A DNA stretch of 14,673 nucleotides from an uncultured Bacilli bacterium (GCA_934101115.1 CAKOPW010000026.1:1-14673), one strand, 5' to 3'; shown: positions 1 through 6,705, counted from the stretch's first letter. Notes: a model not told the origin generated them from the sequence alone. Numbers and translations: made by a program.

Positions 1-25
1 AGATATTGTATACTTATTAAAATTG

Positions 26-66
26 GTTGTCTACGAATACCCTCAATTGTCTACTTTAAGTTTACC
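26..66 (-). repeat. Left-edge repeat, possible insertion-element end
   Basis: On the minus strand, positions 66-44 match positions 14606-14628 of the plus strand at 19 of 23 bases, with the common core AAAGTAGACAA. Both copies are followed outward by AGGG(GG)TATT. A second copy of the core octamer TTGTCTAC lies at 27-34, exactly 20 bp from the first at 47-54. Inverted related ends with an internally repeated short motif resemble terminal transposase-binding sites, for example those of IS21-like elements. No transposase is present, so the family is not assigned. Confidence 0.4.
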
Positions 67-101
67 ACTGCATGTTGTAAAAAAAGATGTAAACAAGAAA
101 G

Positions 102-130
102 TTGTCCTTGCAAATCGGGGGGGGTATTAT
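102..130 (+). promoter_or_regulatory. Promoter with G8 spacer tract
   Basis: A -35 box TTGTCC (102-107) and a -10 box TATTAT (125-130) are separated by exactly 17 bases. The last eight spacer bases (117-124) are an uninterrupted run of G, which is striking in DNA of about 30% GC. Transcription would start near 137, about 24 bases before the ATG at 161. The gene's ribosome site, AGTAGGT, ends about 6 bases before the ATG. Slippage in the G tract would change the -35/-10 spacing and so switch or tune transcription. The boxes are seen; phase variation is inferred. Confidence 0.6.
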
Positions 131-160
131 AAAATAAAATAGAAGAAAGTAGGTAAAAAA

Positions 161-1378
161 ATGAAAAAGAAAAGTATGCTCATATTAGCAATATTACTAA
201 TGTCAATTGGATTTGCCGCAGTAAGTACAACATTAATAATAAATGGAAATGCAAAAGTAAGCGAAAATGAAGAAGATTTCAGTGTAATCTTTACAGCAGC
301 AAGTCTAGATGGAAAGGATGTATACTCAACAGTAGTAGATGATACAAAGAAAATAATTACTTTTGAAACGAGTGAATTAAAAACATTGAATCAAACAAGT
401 ATCTTAACATATGAAGTAACAAATAACTCAAGTAACTATGATGCTGAAGTTAAAGTAACATGTGTACCAAAGGACGGAACAACAGCAAAATATACAAGTA
501 TCAAAAACAAGCTAGACAATGATGCAATAGTTGTAAAAGCAAAAGAAAAGTTAAATGGAACATTAACTATTAACTTAGATAAAGCATCAACCGAAGAAGT
601 AAGTGAAGAATATACATGTAAATTAGAATTTAATGCAGTAGAAAGAGATGCATTAGGAGAGTATATACCAGAACCAGTATCGTTTACAGGTGATTCTTGG
701 AAGACAATACAAAAAGCAGTACAAACTGGAAATACAAGCAAATACAACGTTGGAGATACAAAAGAAGTAGATTTAGGAAATTTAGGAACACACACAGTGA
801 GAATATCAAATATGAGTGAATGTACGAATGGAGAGATAAGCGAAACAGCATGTGGATTTGTAGTAGAATTTGTTGATATGATTGCGACTTCACAAAATTC
901 TTATTATAATGGAGCAAATAAAGGCGGTTGGGCAAAGTCTGAAATTAGGGGATATCTAAATCATGTATGGTTAGAATCTTTTCCAAGCGATTTACAACAA
1001 ATGATAACTACAACAAAAGTAATATCAGGACATGGCCCAACAGCAGGAGAAACAAACTTTGAAACACAAGATAAACTATACTTGTTATCAAGCGAAGAAA
1101 TTTATAGTGATTTTTCTAGTTCATCGTATGCTGAAGATGATACGTCAGTAGGGACATCAAAGCAATTGGATTATTATAAAAATCAAGGAGTAACAACAAG
1201 TAATTATGCAGGAGCAATAAAACAATATAATGGAACCGCCAATTATTGGATGCTCCGTACGGCTGAAGCCAAATATGATGTAATGTTTCTTTTTGTTGAT
1301 GCTAGTGGCGGATTTAGATTATATGGATTGGTTTCTGAATTTGATTTTGGTGTCTCTCCAGCATTCCGAATAGCATAA
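161..1378 (+). CDS. Secreted DUF6273 (C-type-lectin-like) surface protein, possible DGR target
   Basis: A 405-residue exported protein. Residues 1-25 are a signal peptide or N-terminal anchor (MKKKSM, then a hydrophobic stretch). Residues about 38-160 look like a beta-sandwich domain with a Cys pair (C101, C153). Residues about 175-405 match the DUF6273 pattern: a GGW..SE.R.YLN block at 255-267, NYWMLR at 361-366 and the terminal GVSPAFRIA. DUF6273 resembles the C-type-lectin/FGE-like folds used as ligand-binding domains. Codons 372-397 (1274-1351) are A-poor (15/78) and T-rich (39/78), unlike the A-rich rest of the gene; see findings. There is no LPXTG and no class III pilin cleavage site. 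The type I signal peptidase encoded at 1909 could process it, but that is only a guess from proximity. The ligand is unknown. The domain call is fairly sure; the role is inferred. Confidence 0.8.
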   Translation: MKKKSMLILAILLMSIGFAAVSTTLIINGNAKVSENEEDFSVIFTAASLDGKDVYSTVVDDTKKIITFETSELKTLNQTSILTYEVTNNSSNYDAEVKVTCVPKDGTTAKYTSIKNKLDNDAIVVKAKEKLNGTLTINLDKASTEEVSEEYTCKLEFNAVERDALGEYIPEPVSFTGDSWKTIQKAVQTGNTSKYNVGDTKEVDLGNLGTHTVRISNMSECTNGEISETACGFVVEFVDMIATSQNSYYNGANKGGWAKSEIRGYLNHVWLESFPSDLQQMITTTKVISGHGPTAGETNFETQDKLYLLSSEEIYSDFSSSSYAEDDTSVGTSKQLDYYKNQGVTTSNYAGAIKQYNGTANYWMLRTAEAKYDVMFLFVDASGGFRLYGLVSEFDFGVSPAFRIA

Positions 1379-1382
1379 AATA

Positions 1383-1413
1383 AAAACGTTTAAGTTTATA
1401 TCTTAAACGTTTT
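1383..1413. terminator. Bidirectional terminator / 3' hairpin
   Basis: A perfect 12-bp inverted repeat (AAAACGTTTAAG at 1383-1394, CTTAAACGTTTT at 1402-1413) with a 7-base loop lies between two convergent genes. A and T tracts at its edges let it end transcription from both sides. Its position a few bases after the stop of the DUF6273 gene also matches where DGR targets carry a hairpin next to the homing site. Confidence 0.8.
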
Positions 1414-1419
1414 AAATTG

Positions 1420-1809
1420 CTATAAAATACTATCCATTATGTTTGAATAAAGTTTTCTAAGTTCTGTTTTGCTATTTGCATTTTGATTAATAAAATCCAG
1501 TCTCATTTGATAACCACTATCAAAAGAAATAAATATACTAGATTTAGTTGGTTTAAAAGAAATAGCAGCAGTTGATATAGATTTATATGGTATAATATGT
1601 ATTTTTTTTACAGTAGAAAGAACACTTACATCAAATAAAATCATTCTTTTATCTGTAAATACAGCTTTATCTCTATTAGTTTTATAAGCTTTATATATTT
1701 TTTCATTATCATTTACATAGTCTAAAACATATTTTGGTAATTCTTTTATTTCTATTTCTTTATTGAAGTTAAAATATTTAGTTAATTCTTTATATTTTAC
1801 ATATGCCAT
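1420..1809 (-). CDS. Bacterial PH-domain (bPH_1-like) protein
   Basis: A 129-residue cytoplasmic protein resembling the bacterial pleckstrin-homology family (bPH_1, formerly DUF1696). The body carries the usual pattern: an ...AVFTDKRMILFD strand-turn-strand followed by IPYKSIS, a strand pair ending in FDSGYQMRLDF, and a C-terminal helix. The length is close to the family norm of about 125. I place the start at the ATG at 1809, because AAAGGTGA lies about 6 bases before it; a longer reading from 1830 would put this ribosome site inside the gene. The function of the family is poorly known. It is convergent with the DUF6273 gene and divergent from the signal peptidase gene, so it is probably monocistronic. 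Confidence 0.75.
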   Translation of the reverse strand: MAYVKYKELTKYFNFNKEIEIKELPKYVLDYVNDNEKIYKAYKTNRDKAVFTDKRMILFDVSVLSTVKKIHIIPYKSISTAAISFKPTKSSIFISFDSGYQMRLDFINQNANSKTELRKLYSNIMDSIL

Positions 1810-1881
1810 AATTTCACCTTTGCTTACCAAAATTTTATCATAAAATTATTTAAAATAAAATATATATTACTATAAGTATTA

Positions 1882-1890
1882 TGTTATAAT
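1882..1890 (+). promoter_or_regulatory. Extended -10 promoter for signal peptidase
   Basis: TGT-TATAAT (1882-1890) is an extended -10 element; no good -35 box is visible 17 bases upstream. Transcription would begin near 1897, giving a leader of only about 12 bases that contains little beyond the GAGG ribosome site. Confidence 0.6.
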
Positions 1891-1908
1891 CGTGGTAGAG
1901 GTTATGTT

Positions 1909-2424
1909 ATGGATTTAAGAGACGTTAAAGAATTTTTTAAAGATGCATTGAAATACATTATTGCAATTGTAGTCATCTTAATTGTTGCAATATACGTTGT
2001 GTCTTTCCAAGAAGTAATTGGACCATCTATGAATGATACATTAAAAAGTGGAGATATAACAGTTGTAAATAAACTAATATATAGATTAAGAAATATTAAA
2101 AGAAATGAAATAGTATCTTTAAAAAAAGACGACAAAGTAATGGTAAAAAGAATTATTGGTCTACCTGGAGAACATATTGAATATAAGGATAATATACTAT
2201 ATGTAGATGGGAAAAAGATAAGTGATTCTCGAAGTGCATCTACTAAAGATTTTAAATTAGAGTCTATTGGTTATGAAACTATACCCAAAGATATGTATTT
2301 AGTTTTAGGTGACAATAGAACTAATTCAAGTGATAGCAGAACTTTTGGTTTAGTTAAAAAAAGTGATATTATCGGAAAAGTAAATATGCGTATCTATCCA
2401 TTTAATAAAATAAAAATTTTTTAA
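1909..2424 (+). CDS. Type I signal peptidase
   Basis: A 171-residue membrane serine protease (S26 family) that cleaves signal peptides of exported proteins on the outer face of the membrane. A short cytoplasmic N-terminus is followed by one membrane helix (about 17-32). The catalytic serine is S40 in GPSM, the general base is K80 in VKRIIGLPG, and the conserved C-terminal box GDNRTNSSDSRTFG spans 134-147. Size and single-helix layout match the Bacillus Sip type. The ATG at 1909 follows GAGG by about 7 bases. An overlapping ATG at 1904 is out of frame. It lies among genes for several secreted proteins, which are plausible substrates. The family is certain; whether it is the housekeeping LepB/SipS or a specialised SipW-like paralogue cannot be told from the sequence. 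Confidence 0.93.
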   Translation: MDLRDVKEFFKDALKYIIAIVVILIVAIYVVSFQEVIGPSMNDTLKSGDITVVNKLIYRLRNIKRNEIVSLKKDDKVMVKRIIGLPGEHIEYKDNILYVDGKKISDSRSASTKDFKLESIGYETIPKDMYLVLGDNRTNSSDSRTFGLVKKSDIIGKVNMRIYPFNKIKIF

Positions 2425-2452
2425 AGTTTTTATTTATTAATAACAAATTATG

Positions 2453-2461
2453 TGTTATATT
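2453..2461 (+). promoter_or_regulatory. Extended -10 promoter of riboswitch operon
   Basis: TGT-TATATT at 2453-2461 is an extended -10 element. It would start the transcript near 2468, about five bases before the riboswitch P1 stem. The -35 region is weak. No strong terminator separates it from the signal peptidase gene, so some read-through into the riboswitch is possible. Confidence 0.5.
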
Positions 2462-2472
2462 TTTGTTATAAA

Positions 2473-2543
2473 GTAGTGGGCAAAGCTATAGTGATATAGT
2501 GACGCAAAGCTCTAGAGCCTTATTGTTTAAGGTAGTCAGCTGC
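2473..2543 (+). ncRNA. Cyclic di-GMP-I riboswitch aptamer (GEMM-I)
   Basis: The stretch contains the GEMM-I signature in order. A P1 5' strand GTAGT (2473-2477) is followed by GGGCAAAG. A hairpin CTATA-GTGA-TATAG has a GNRA tetraloop (2486-2499). The invariant GTGACGCAAAGC follows (about 2499-2510), then CTAGAGCC. A second hairpin CCTTA/TAAGG spans 2518-2532. Finally come GGTAGTCAGC and the P1 3' strand GCTGC (2539-2543). The base before CAAA is G, as in c-di-GMP sensors rather than the A of cGAMP variants. It controls the 98-residue and 713-residue genes downstream, so surface adhesion would respond to c-di-GMP. Confidence 0.88.
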
Positions 2544-2573
2544 ATTTGTACAATTTGTATGAATGCTTTTTTT
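2542..2573 (+). terminator. Riboswitch expression platform: intrinsic terminator
   Basis: Positions 2542-2566 can fold into an 11-bp hairpin with a 3-base loop (GCATT...AATGC at its base), followed by seven T (2567-2573). The first two bases of the hairpin, G2542 and C2543, are also the last two of the riboswitch P1 stem. Ligand-stabilised P1 would therefore compete with the terminator, which suggests that c-di-GMP turns the operon on. The overlap is small, so the direction of control is tentative. The next gene's GAGGAGGG ribosome site starts only four bases later. Confidence 0.75.
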
Positions 2574-2590
2574 ATTGAGGAGGGAATTTT

Positions 2591-2887
2591 ATGGAAGATA
2601 ATGAGAAAAGCAAGAAAAAACAAAAAAGAAGGGGAATATTAAAGACTATCGGTAATGTTTTATTTTGGGTTATTATAGTTTGCTTATTTGCAACATGGAT
2701 AACAGATTTTGTAAAAACTCAAAAAGATGAAAATCCAGTTTTCTGTGTAAAAAAGGTAGAACACAAATATGATGATGGTACAACAAATGAATGTATTGGA
2801 CTTGGTTATAAAGTATTCACTTATAATAGAAAATCTATCAAATTAAAAAGACAATTTTCACCATTTTTTATAAAGATGGAAGAGTAA
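2591..2887 (+). CDS. Single-pass membrane protein, unknown function, riboswitch-controlled
   Basis: A 98-residue protein with a very basic cytoplasmic N-terminus (residues 7-14 mostly K/R), one membrane helix (about 22-40) and an outside segment with two Cys (C52, C68) that could form a disulfide. The segment GLGYKVFTYNR (70-80) looks like a conserved core; I recognise it only as a recurring motif of small uncharacterised membrane proteins in related Bacillota. A very strong ribosome site, GAGGAGGG, precedes the ATG at 2591. It is the first gene after the c-di-GMP riboswitch and is followed after 18 bases by the large surface protein, so they are co-transcribed. It may help anchor, fold or export that protein, but this is inferred from position alone. 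Confidence 0.75.
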   Translation: MEDNEKSKKKQKRRGILKTIGNVLFWVIIVCLFATWITDFVKTQKDENPVFCVKKVEHKYDDGTTNECIGLGYKVFTYNRKSIKLKRQFSPFFIKMEE

Positions 2888-2905
2888 AAGAAAGGAATTA
2901 TAAGT

Positions 2906-5047
2906 ATGGATAAGAGAAAATTAGTAGCTTTAGCTATTTTTGTATTCTTTGGTTTATTTGCATTTTCATTTGCAAATCCAATTGAACAAGATCAAGAAGA
3001 AACTGTATTATCAACTCTTGATAATATGCCAGCAATCAATATAGATGGCAATACTTTTAAAATTGAAGTTAATAGCAAAATACCTTCATTTAAAGCTGAT
3101 GTTTCAGAAGATGTAAATGTATCTATCAATCACAATATCAATAATAAAAAAGTTGGTAAATATGAAGTTACATTTAAAGCAACAGATGCATCTGGCTTAA
3201 CTAATGAAGTTAAACATGATTTCTATGTTGTTGATACAACAAAACCAATTATTAGTTTAATTGGTGGAAATGTTTTATCTAGAATAAATAAAACTTATAA
3301 AGATGCTGGAGCAACAGCAACAGATAATTATGATGGAAATATTACTGATAAAATAGTAATAAAAAATAATATTAATACGTCAAAAAAAGGAAAATATACA
3401 GTTACTTATAATGTAACTGATAAAAACAACAACAAAGCAACAGAAGTTATAAGATATGTAACTATAGTTGATGATACTGAATTATTGAACAAAATAAAGG
3501 AAGCTAAAGATTATTTAGATAATAAAGATAATAAATTAATGAAAGATTTAAATGATGAAATAAATAAAGCAAACGATATTATCAATGATGATAAATTTTC
3601 ACAAGAAACTATTGATAAAGAAACATCATCATTAGATGATCTAATCGAAAAAATTAAAAATCAAGAATTTACTGTTAAATTTGTTGATTATGATAACAAA
3701 TTAATTAAAGAAGAAAAAGTAAAATATGGCGAAGTACCAACAAGTCCAGAAAATCCAACAAGAAAAGGTTATACTTTTAAATCTTGGGATAAAGAACTTA
3801 AATCAGTAAAGGAAAATTTAACTATTAAAGCTCAATATGAAGTTATAACTTATAAAATTGAATATGATATTACTAGTGTTGTAAATCCAACAACTTATAC
3901 AATTGAAACTTCAACAATTAAATTAGCAGGTGTTGAAAAAGTTGGTTACAAATTTCTTTATTGGGAAGATGAAGCAGGCAAAAAGATAACTGAAATTAAA
4001 AAAGGATCAGTTGGAGATAAAAAGTTAAAAGCTGTATTTAAAGAAAATGAAAACACTAAATATACAATAATTTATTATTATGAAAAACTAGATGGTTCTT
4101 ATAAAGAAGAAAAAGAAGAAAAGTATGGTAAAACTAATCAAGAGATAAAACTAAATATAAACAAGAATGGTTATAAAGTAAATGAACAAAAATCAACTCT
4201 TGTTGGAAATATTAAACCAGATGGAAGTTTAGTTTTACGAGTTACTTTAGATTTAAATACATACAAAGCTGAATTCTATGTAAATAATAAATTATATAAA
4301 ACTCTTGAATTTAAATATCAAGAAAAAGTTACTAAACCAAAATATGATGTAGCTGAAGGATATACTTTCAGTGATTGGGAAACTGATGAAGTTATGCCAG
4401 CAAAGAATCAAAAATATTATGCAACATATGAAAAAATAGAATATACAGTAATATTTAAATATTATCAAAATGGTGCTTTAGTTGAAACTAAGAAAACCGT
4501 TAAACATGGTGAAGCCGTTGAAGCTCCAAAAGCTGATGAAATTGTATATATCGATGGAAGTAATCCTTACTATTTAGAATTTAAAAATTGGAATAGTTCA
4601 TTAAAAGATATTAAAGAAAACAAAACAATTGAAGCTGTATACGAAAAATTAGGTATCGCTTCAACTAGACTATATCGATTAAAACTTCTAAAAAGACCAA
4701 GCAATGGAGAAGGTAGAAATCCAATTTGGTATGAAGAATTAGGTAAAAAGAAAAACATTGAATTTGTTTTATCAGCTAAAAAGATAAATGAAGTTATCAG
4801 CAGTGCTAAGAAAAGTAAAAAACATGAAGCAGTACTTTCATTAAATCAAAATGAAATATATGATTATATGACAGAAAATTCCAAAGTAGAACTAAAAAGT
4901 ATTGAAGAGGCAGCTATTAAAAAATATGAAAAACTGAATGTCTTAAAAAAAGACTGTAAGTTTGAATGGTACGTTTTGAAATATAACACTAATGATGGAT
5001 GGCATTTAGACGGAGAAGTAACAGGCTGTAAAAGTATCTTTGATTAA
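2906..5047 (+). CDS. Multidomain surface adhesin (Ig-like, InlB B-repeats, MucBP)
   Basis: A 713-residue secreted protein. A signal peptide spans 1-23 (cleavage likely at SFA-NP). Two Ig-like DUF5011-type domains follow at about 40-110 and 111-190; the second has the typical DTTKPIISL and DNYDGNITDKI motifs. A charged helical linker covers 191-252. Listeria-Bacteroides/InlB B-type repeats follow at about 253-313, 314-382, 451-510 and 511-581, with motifs such as GYTFKSWD and KAQYE. A MucBP-like unit lies at about 383-450. The C-terminal domain (582-713) is unfamiliar and has two Cys (C684, C708). There is no LPXTG, transmembrane anchor or SLH repeat, so attachment may be non-covalent. It is the second gene of the riboswitch operon and has its own ribosome site, AAAGGAA. 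A role in adhesion or biofilm is inferred from its domains and c-di-GMP control. Confidence 0.85.
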   Translation: MDKRKLVALAIFVFFGLFAFSFANPIEQDQEETVLSTLDNMPAINIDGNTFKIEVNSKIPSFKADVSEDVNVSINHNINNKKVGKYEVTFKATDASGLTNEVKHDFYVVDTTKPIISLIGGNVLSRINKTYKDAGATATDNYDGNITDKIVIKNNINTSKKGKYTVTYNVTDKNNNKATEVIRYVTIVDDTELLNKIKEAKDYLDNKDNKLMKDLNDEINKANDIINDDKFSQETIDKETSSLDDLIEKIKNQEFTVKFVDYDNKLIKEEKVKYGEVPTSPENPTRKGYTFKSWDKELKSVKENLTIKAQYEVITYKIEYDITSVVNPTTYTIETSTIKLAGVEKVGYKFLYWEDEAGKKITEIKKGSVGDKKLKAVFKENENTKYTIIYYYEKLDGSYKEEKEEKYGKTNQEIKLNINKNGYKVNEQKSTLVGNIKPDGSLVLRVTLDLNTYKAEFYVNNKLYKTLEFKYQEKVTKPKYDVAEGYTFSDWETDEVMPAKNQKYYATYEKIEYTVIFKYYQNGALVETKKTVKHGEAVEAPKADEIVYIDGSNPYYLEFKNWNSSLKDIKENKTIEAVYEKLGIASTRLYRLKLLKRPSNGEGRNPIWYEELGKKKNIEFVLSAKKINEVISSAKKSKKHEAVLSLNQNEIYDYMTENSKVELKSIEEAAIKKYEKLNVLKKDCKFEWYVLKYNTNDGWHLDGEVTGCKSIFD

Positions 5048-5067
5048 GAGCAATTTTGCTCTTTTTT
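5046..5067 (+). terminator. Terminator of the riboswitch operon
   Basis: AAGAGCA (5046-5052) pairs with TGCTCTT (5057-5063) over a 4-base loop, and the T run continues to 5067. The stem starts inside the adhesin stop codon. Confidence 0.8.
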
Positions 5068-5073
5068 AATGAA

Positions 5074-5101
5074 AAAAACGTCTATTTTTGAAGACGTTTT
5101 T
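5074..5101. terminator. Bidirectional terminator, mainly for tmcAL
   Basis: AAAAACGTCT (5074-5083) and AGACGTTTTT (5092-5101) form a perfect 10-bp stem with an 8-base loop. On the minus strand the stem begins at the tmcAL stop codon and ends in a T run, so it serves that gene. On the plus strand it backs up the preceding terminator. Confidence 0.8.
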
Positions 5102-6200
5102 ATCTTAATGGTCTATTTTTTAACTCAAATTCAGTAACTGAGTCATTTGTCAACAATTCATAAACTTGAGCACATTTAAATTCATAAGCATTTATTTTAG
5201 AATTAACTGAAGTCATCTTGGTAACTATTGGAATACTTAAATCCTTTTTTATAGAATTTATATAACTTTGACCATTACTATTTAAACCAAGTATTCTGAT
5301 ATATTCAATATGCTTTAGTTCCTTTTTATCTTCTTTAGTTAACCCAATTAAAATATGAATAAGCATTCTTTTAATTCTATTATATGTATATCTTTTTGAT
5401 TTAGTTTTTTCTATTAACTCAGTCAAAGAATTAACTTCTTTTATAACTTTTCTTAAACGGTTATCAATTCCTTCATCAACTGTTAAATATTTATCTAAGT
5501 TCGGTTCTGTAATAACTTTATATTTAAGAATACTAAATAAAAGCTCATTATCAACTTTGTTTATTTTTCCTTCAGGAATAAAGTCCTTAATATCCTCATT
5601 ATTGATTATTTTATTTCTAATATTAGATGCTGATATAATTTTATCATTGCTAGTTAAATCGTGAAAATCATTAGTTCTTTTAATTGAAACATATTCTATA
5701 TCATAACCATTTTTAATAATAGCTTTAATATACGAGATTGCTAAAAGATCATTAGGTTTATTAATCGATTCTGATGTTATTTTATTTAAAGCAGTGGGGT
5801 AGTTTATTCCCATATCCAAATATTTTTTAATAAATTTATCATTTTCTAATTGTTCTTTAGCAAGTCTAGTAAGTTTATTTGTATCGTTTGATTCGGAACC
5901 AAAAACAATATGTTTTACTTTTAAGTTATTTAATATTTCAATCGCACTTTCTGCAAATATGTCCGCACTAGAAGAGGCAAATACAAAAGGGTGTTCAACT
6001 ACTAAATCAACTCCATATTTTAAAGCTAAACGTGTTTTTTCTTCTTTTGATTCCAATGAAACATCACCACGTTCTAAAAAATATCCATTTAAAACCAAAA
6101 CAAGAATCGAATTAGGATACATTTTTTTAACTTCATTGATGTGATACAAATGCCCATTATGAAAAGGATTATATTCACATATTATTCCAACTGCATCCAT
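5100..6200 (-). CDS. tmcAL: tRNA(Met) cytidine acetate ligase (TmcAL, YlbM family)
   Basis: A 366-residue cytoplasmic enzyme which, in the characterised family, uses acetate and ATP to make N4-acetylcytidine at the wobble base of elongator tRNA(Met). The N-terminus carries the nucleotidyltransferase HIGH-like motif PFHNGH (12-17) in a GIICEYNPFHNGH context. Further family blocks are GSES (101-104), NKPNDLLAISYIKA (147-160), KRTNDFHD (174-181) and the second ATP-binding motif SASNIR (190-195). The length is slightly under the usual 380-400 and no domain is missing. The ATG at 6200 is preceded by AGAGGTGA. It is a single-gene unit, convergent with the adhesin operon and divergent from the deoxyribosyltransferase-like gene. 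The family call is firm. Confidence 0.93.
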   Translation of the reverse strand: MDAVGIICEYNPFHNGHLYHINEVKKMYPNSILVLVLNGYFLERGDVSLESKEEKTRLALKYGVDLVVEHPFVFASSSADIFAESAIEILNNLKVKHIVFGSESNDTNKLTRLAKEQLENDKFIKKYLDMGINYPTALNKITSESINKPNDLLAISYIKAIIKNGYDIEYVSIKRTNDFHDLTSNDKIISASNIRNKIINNEDIKDFIPEGKINKVDNELLFSILKYKVITEPNLDKYLTVDEGIDNRLRKVIKEVNSLTELIEKTKSKRYTYNRIKRMLIHILIGLTKEDKKELKHIEYIRILGLNSNGQSYINSIKKDLSIPIVTKMTSVNSKINAYEFKCAQVYELLTNDSVTEFELKNRPLR

Positions 6201-6225
6201 TTTTTCACCTCTTTTTTTTAATATA

Positions 6226-6255
6226 TTAACATAACACGCAAAAATATGCTATAAT
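6226..6255 (+). promoter_or_regulatory. Promoter of deoxyribosyltransferase-like gene
   Basis: TTAACA (6226-6231), an 18-base spacer and TATAAT (6250-6255), with TGC just before the -10 box. Transcription would start near 6262, at the TAGGTGA ribosome site. The leader is thus about 12 bases, which supports ATG 6274 rather than the GTG at 6265 as the start. Confidence 0.7.
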
Positions 6256-6273
6256 GAATACTAGGTGAAGCAA

Positions 6274-6705
6274 ATGAAAAAACGTATATATTTCATTCAT
6301 TCTCGTAAAATTGATTACAATGAATTAATTTATTTACCAGTTTTAAGAAGTAAAGCTCTTCATAATCATGAATTAATGCTTCCAGAAAGTGAAAACTTAA
6401 AAAATGAATATTATAAAGATCTTATCAATAAAGCTGATTTAATTGTTGCAGAACTAACGAATCCTGATATAGGATTTAATATGGAATTAAAACAAGCTAT
6501 TCTTTCAAGAAAGCCAATGCTTGCTGTTGCTAACAAAACAGTTGGCTTTGATATGAAATATCAAAAGCTATTAAAAAATGTTTATGGATATTCTAATGAA
6601 GCTGAATTTAGAGAGTTAGTTGAAAAGTTTGTTGCTAAACATCAAAATGATGAAACGGTAGATGCTGGAACTTTAGTTTTAGGCACAATAAAAGAGGGTA
6701 ACTGA
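6274..6705 (+). CDS. Nucleoside 2-deoxyribosyltransferase-like protein
   Basis: A 143-residue protein with the Rossmann-like fold of the nucleoside 2-deoxyribosyltransferase / DNPH1 (Rcl) superfamily. The N-terminal strand is KKRIYFIHS, and the family core KADLIVAELTNPDIGFNMEL covers 53-72. The Glu of the final GxxxEL (E71) matches the nucleophile of Rcl-type enzymes. The usual partner Asp, seven residues before the AD of the core, is Tyr47 here (the nearest Asp is D49), so chemistry cannot be assumed. Known members move or hydrolyse N-glycosidic bonds of deoxynucleosides or their 5'-phosphates. The start is ATG 6274, with TAGGTGA about 5 bases upstream. It abuts its convergent neighbour with no base between them. 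Confidence 0.7.
   Translation: MKKRIYFIHSRKIDYNELIYLPVLRSKALHNHELMLPESENLKNEYYKDLINKADLIVAELTNPDIGFNMELKQAILSRKPMLAVANKTVGFDMKYQKLLKNVYGYSNEAEFRELVEKFVAKHQNDETVDAGTLVLGTIKEGN

Noticed and set aside
27..54. Two TTGTCTAC copies 20 bp apart as the start of a CRISPR array
   Set aside because: The repeat is only 8 bases, there are just two copies, and the spacing is too short for repeat-spacer units.
161..235. N-terminus of the DUF6273 protein as a class III (type IV) pilin signal for the Tad machine
   Set aside because: There is no G|xxxxE cleavage pattern after the basic start; it reads as a normal signal peptide or anchor.
436..935. Two minus-strand frames inside the DUF6273 gene
   Set aside because: Low-quality shadow translations with no ribosome sites, inside a gene with recognisable domains.
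4900..5047. Sortase signal at the adhesin C-terminus
   Set aside because: There is no LPXTG-like motif, hydrophobic helix or basic tail in the last 50 residues.
6265..6273. GTG at 6265 as start of the deoxyribosyltransferase-like gene
   Set aside because: It lies within the TAGGTGA ribosome site that serves ATG 6274, and the predicted transcript starts only about 3 bases before it.
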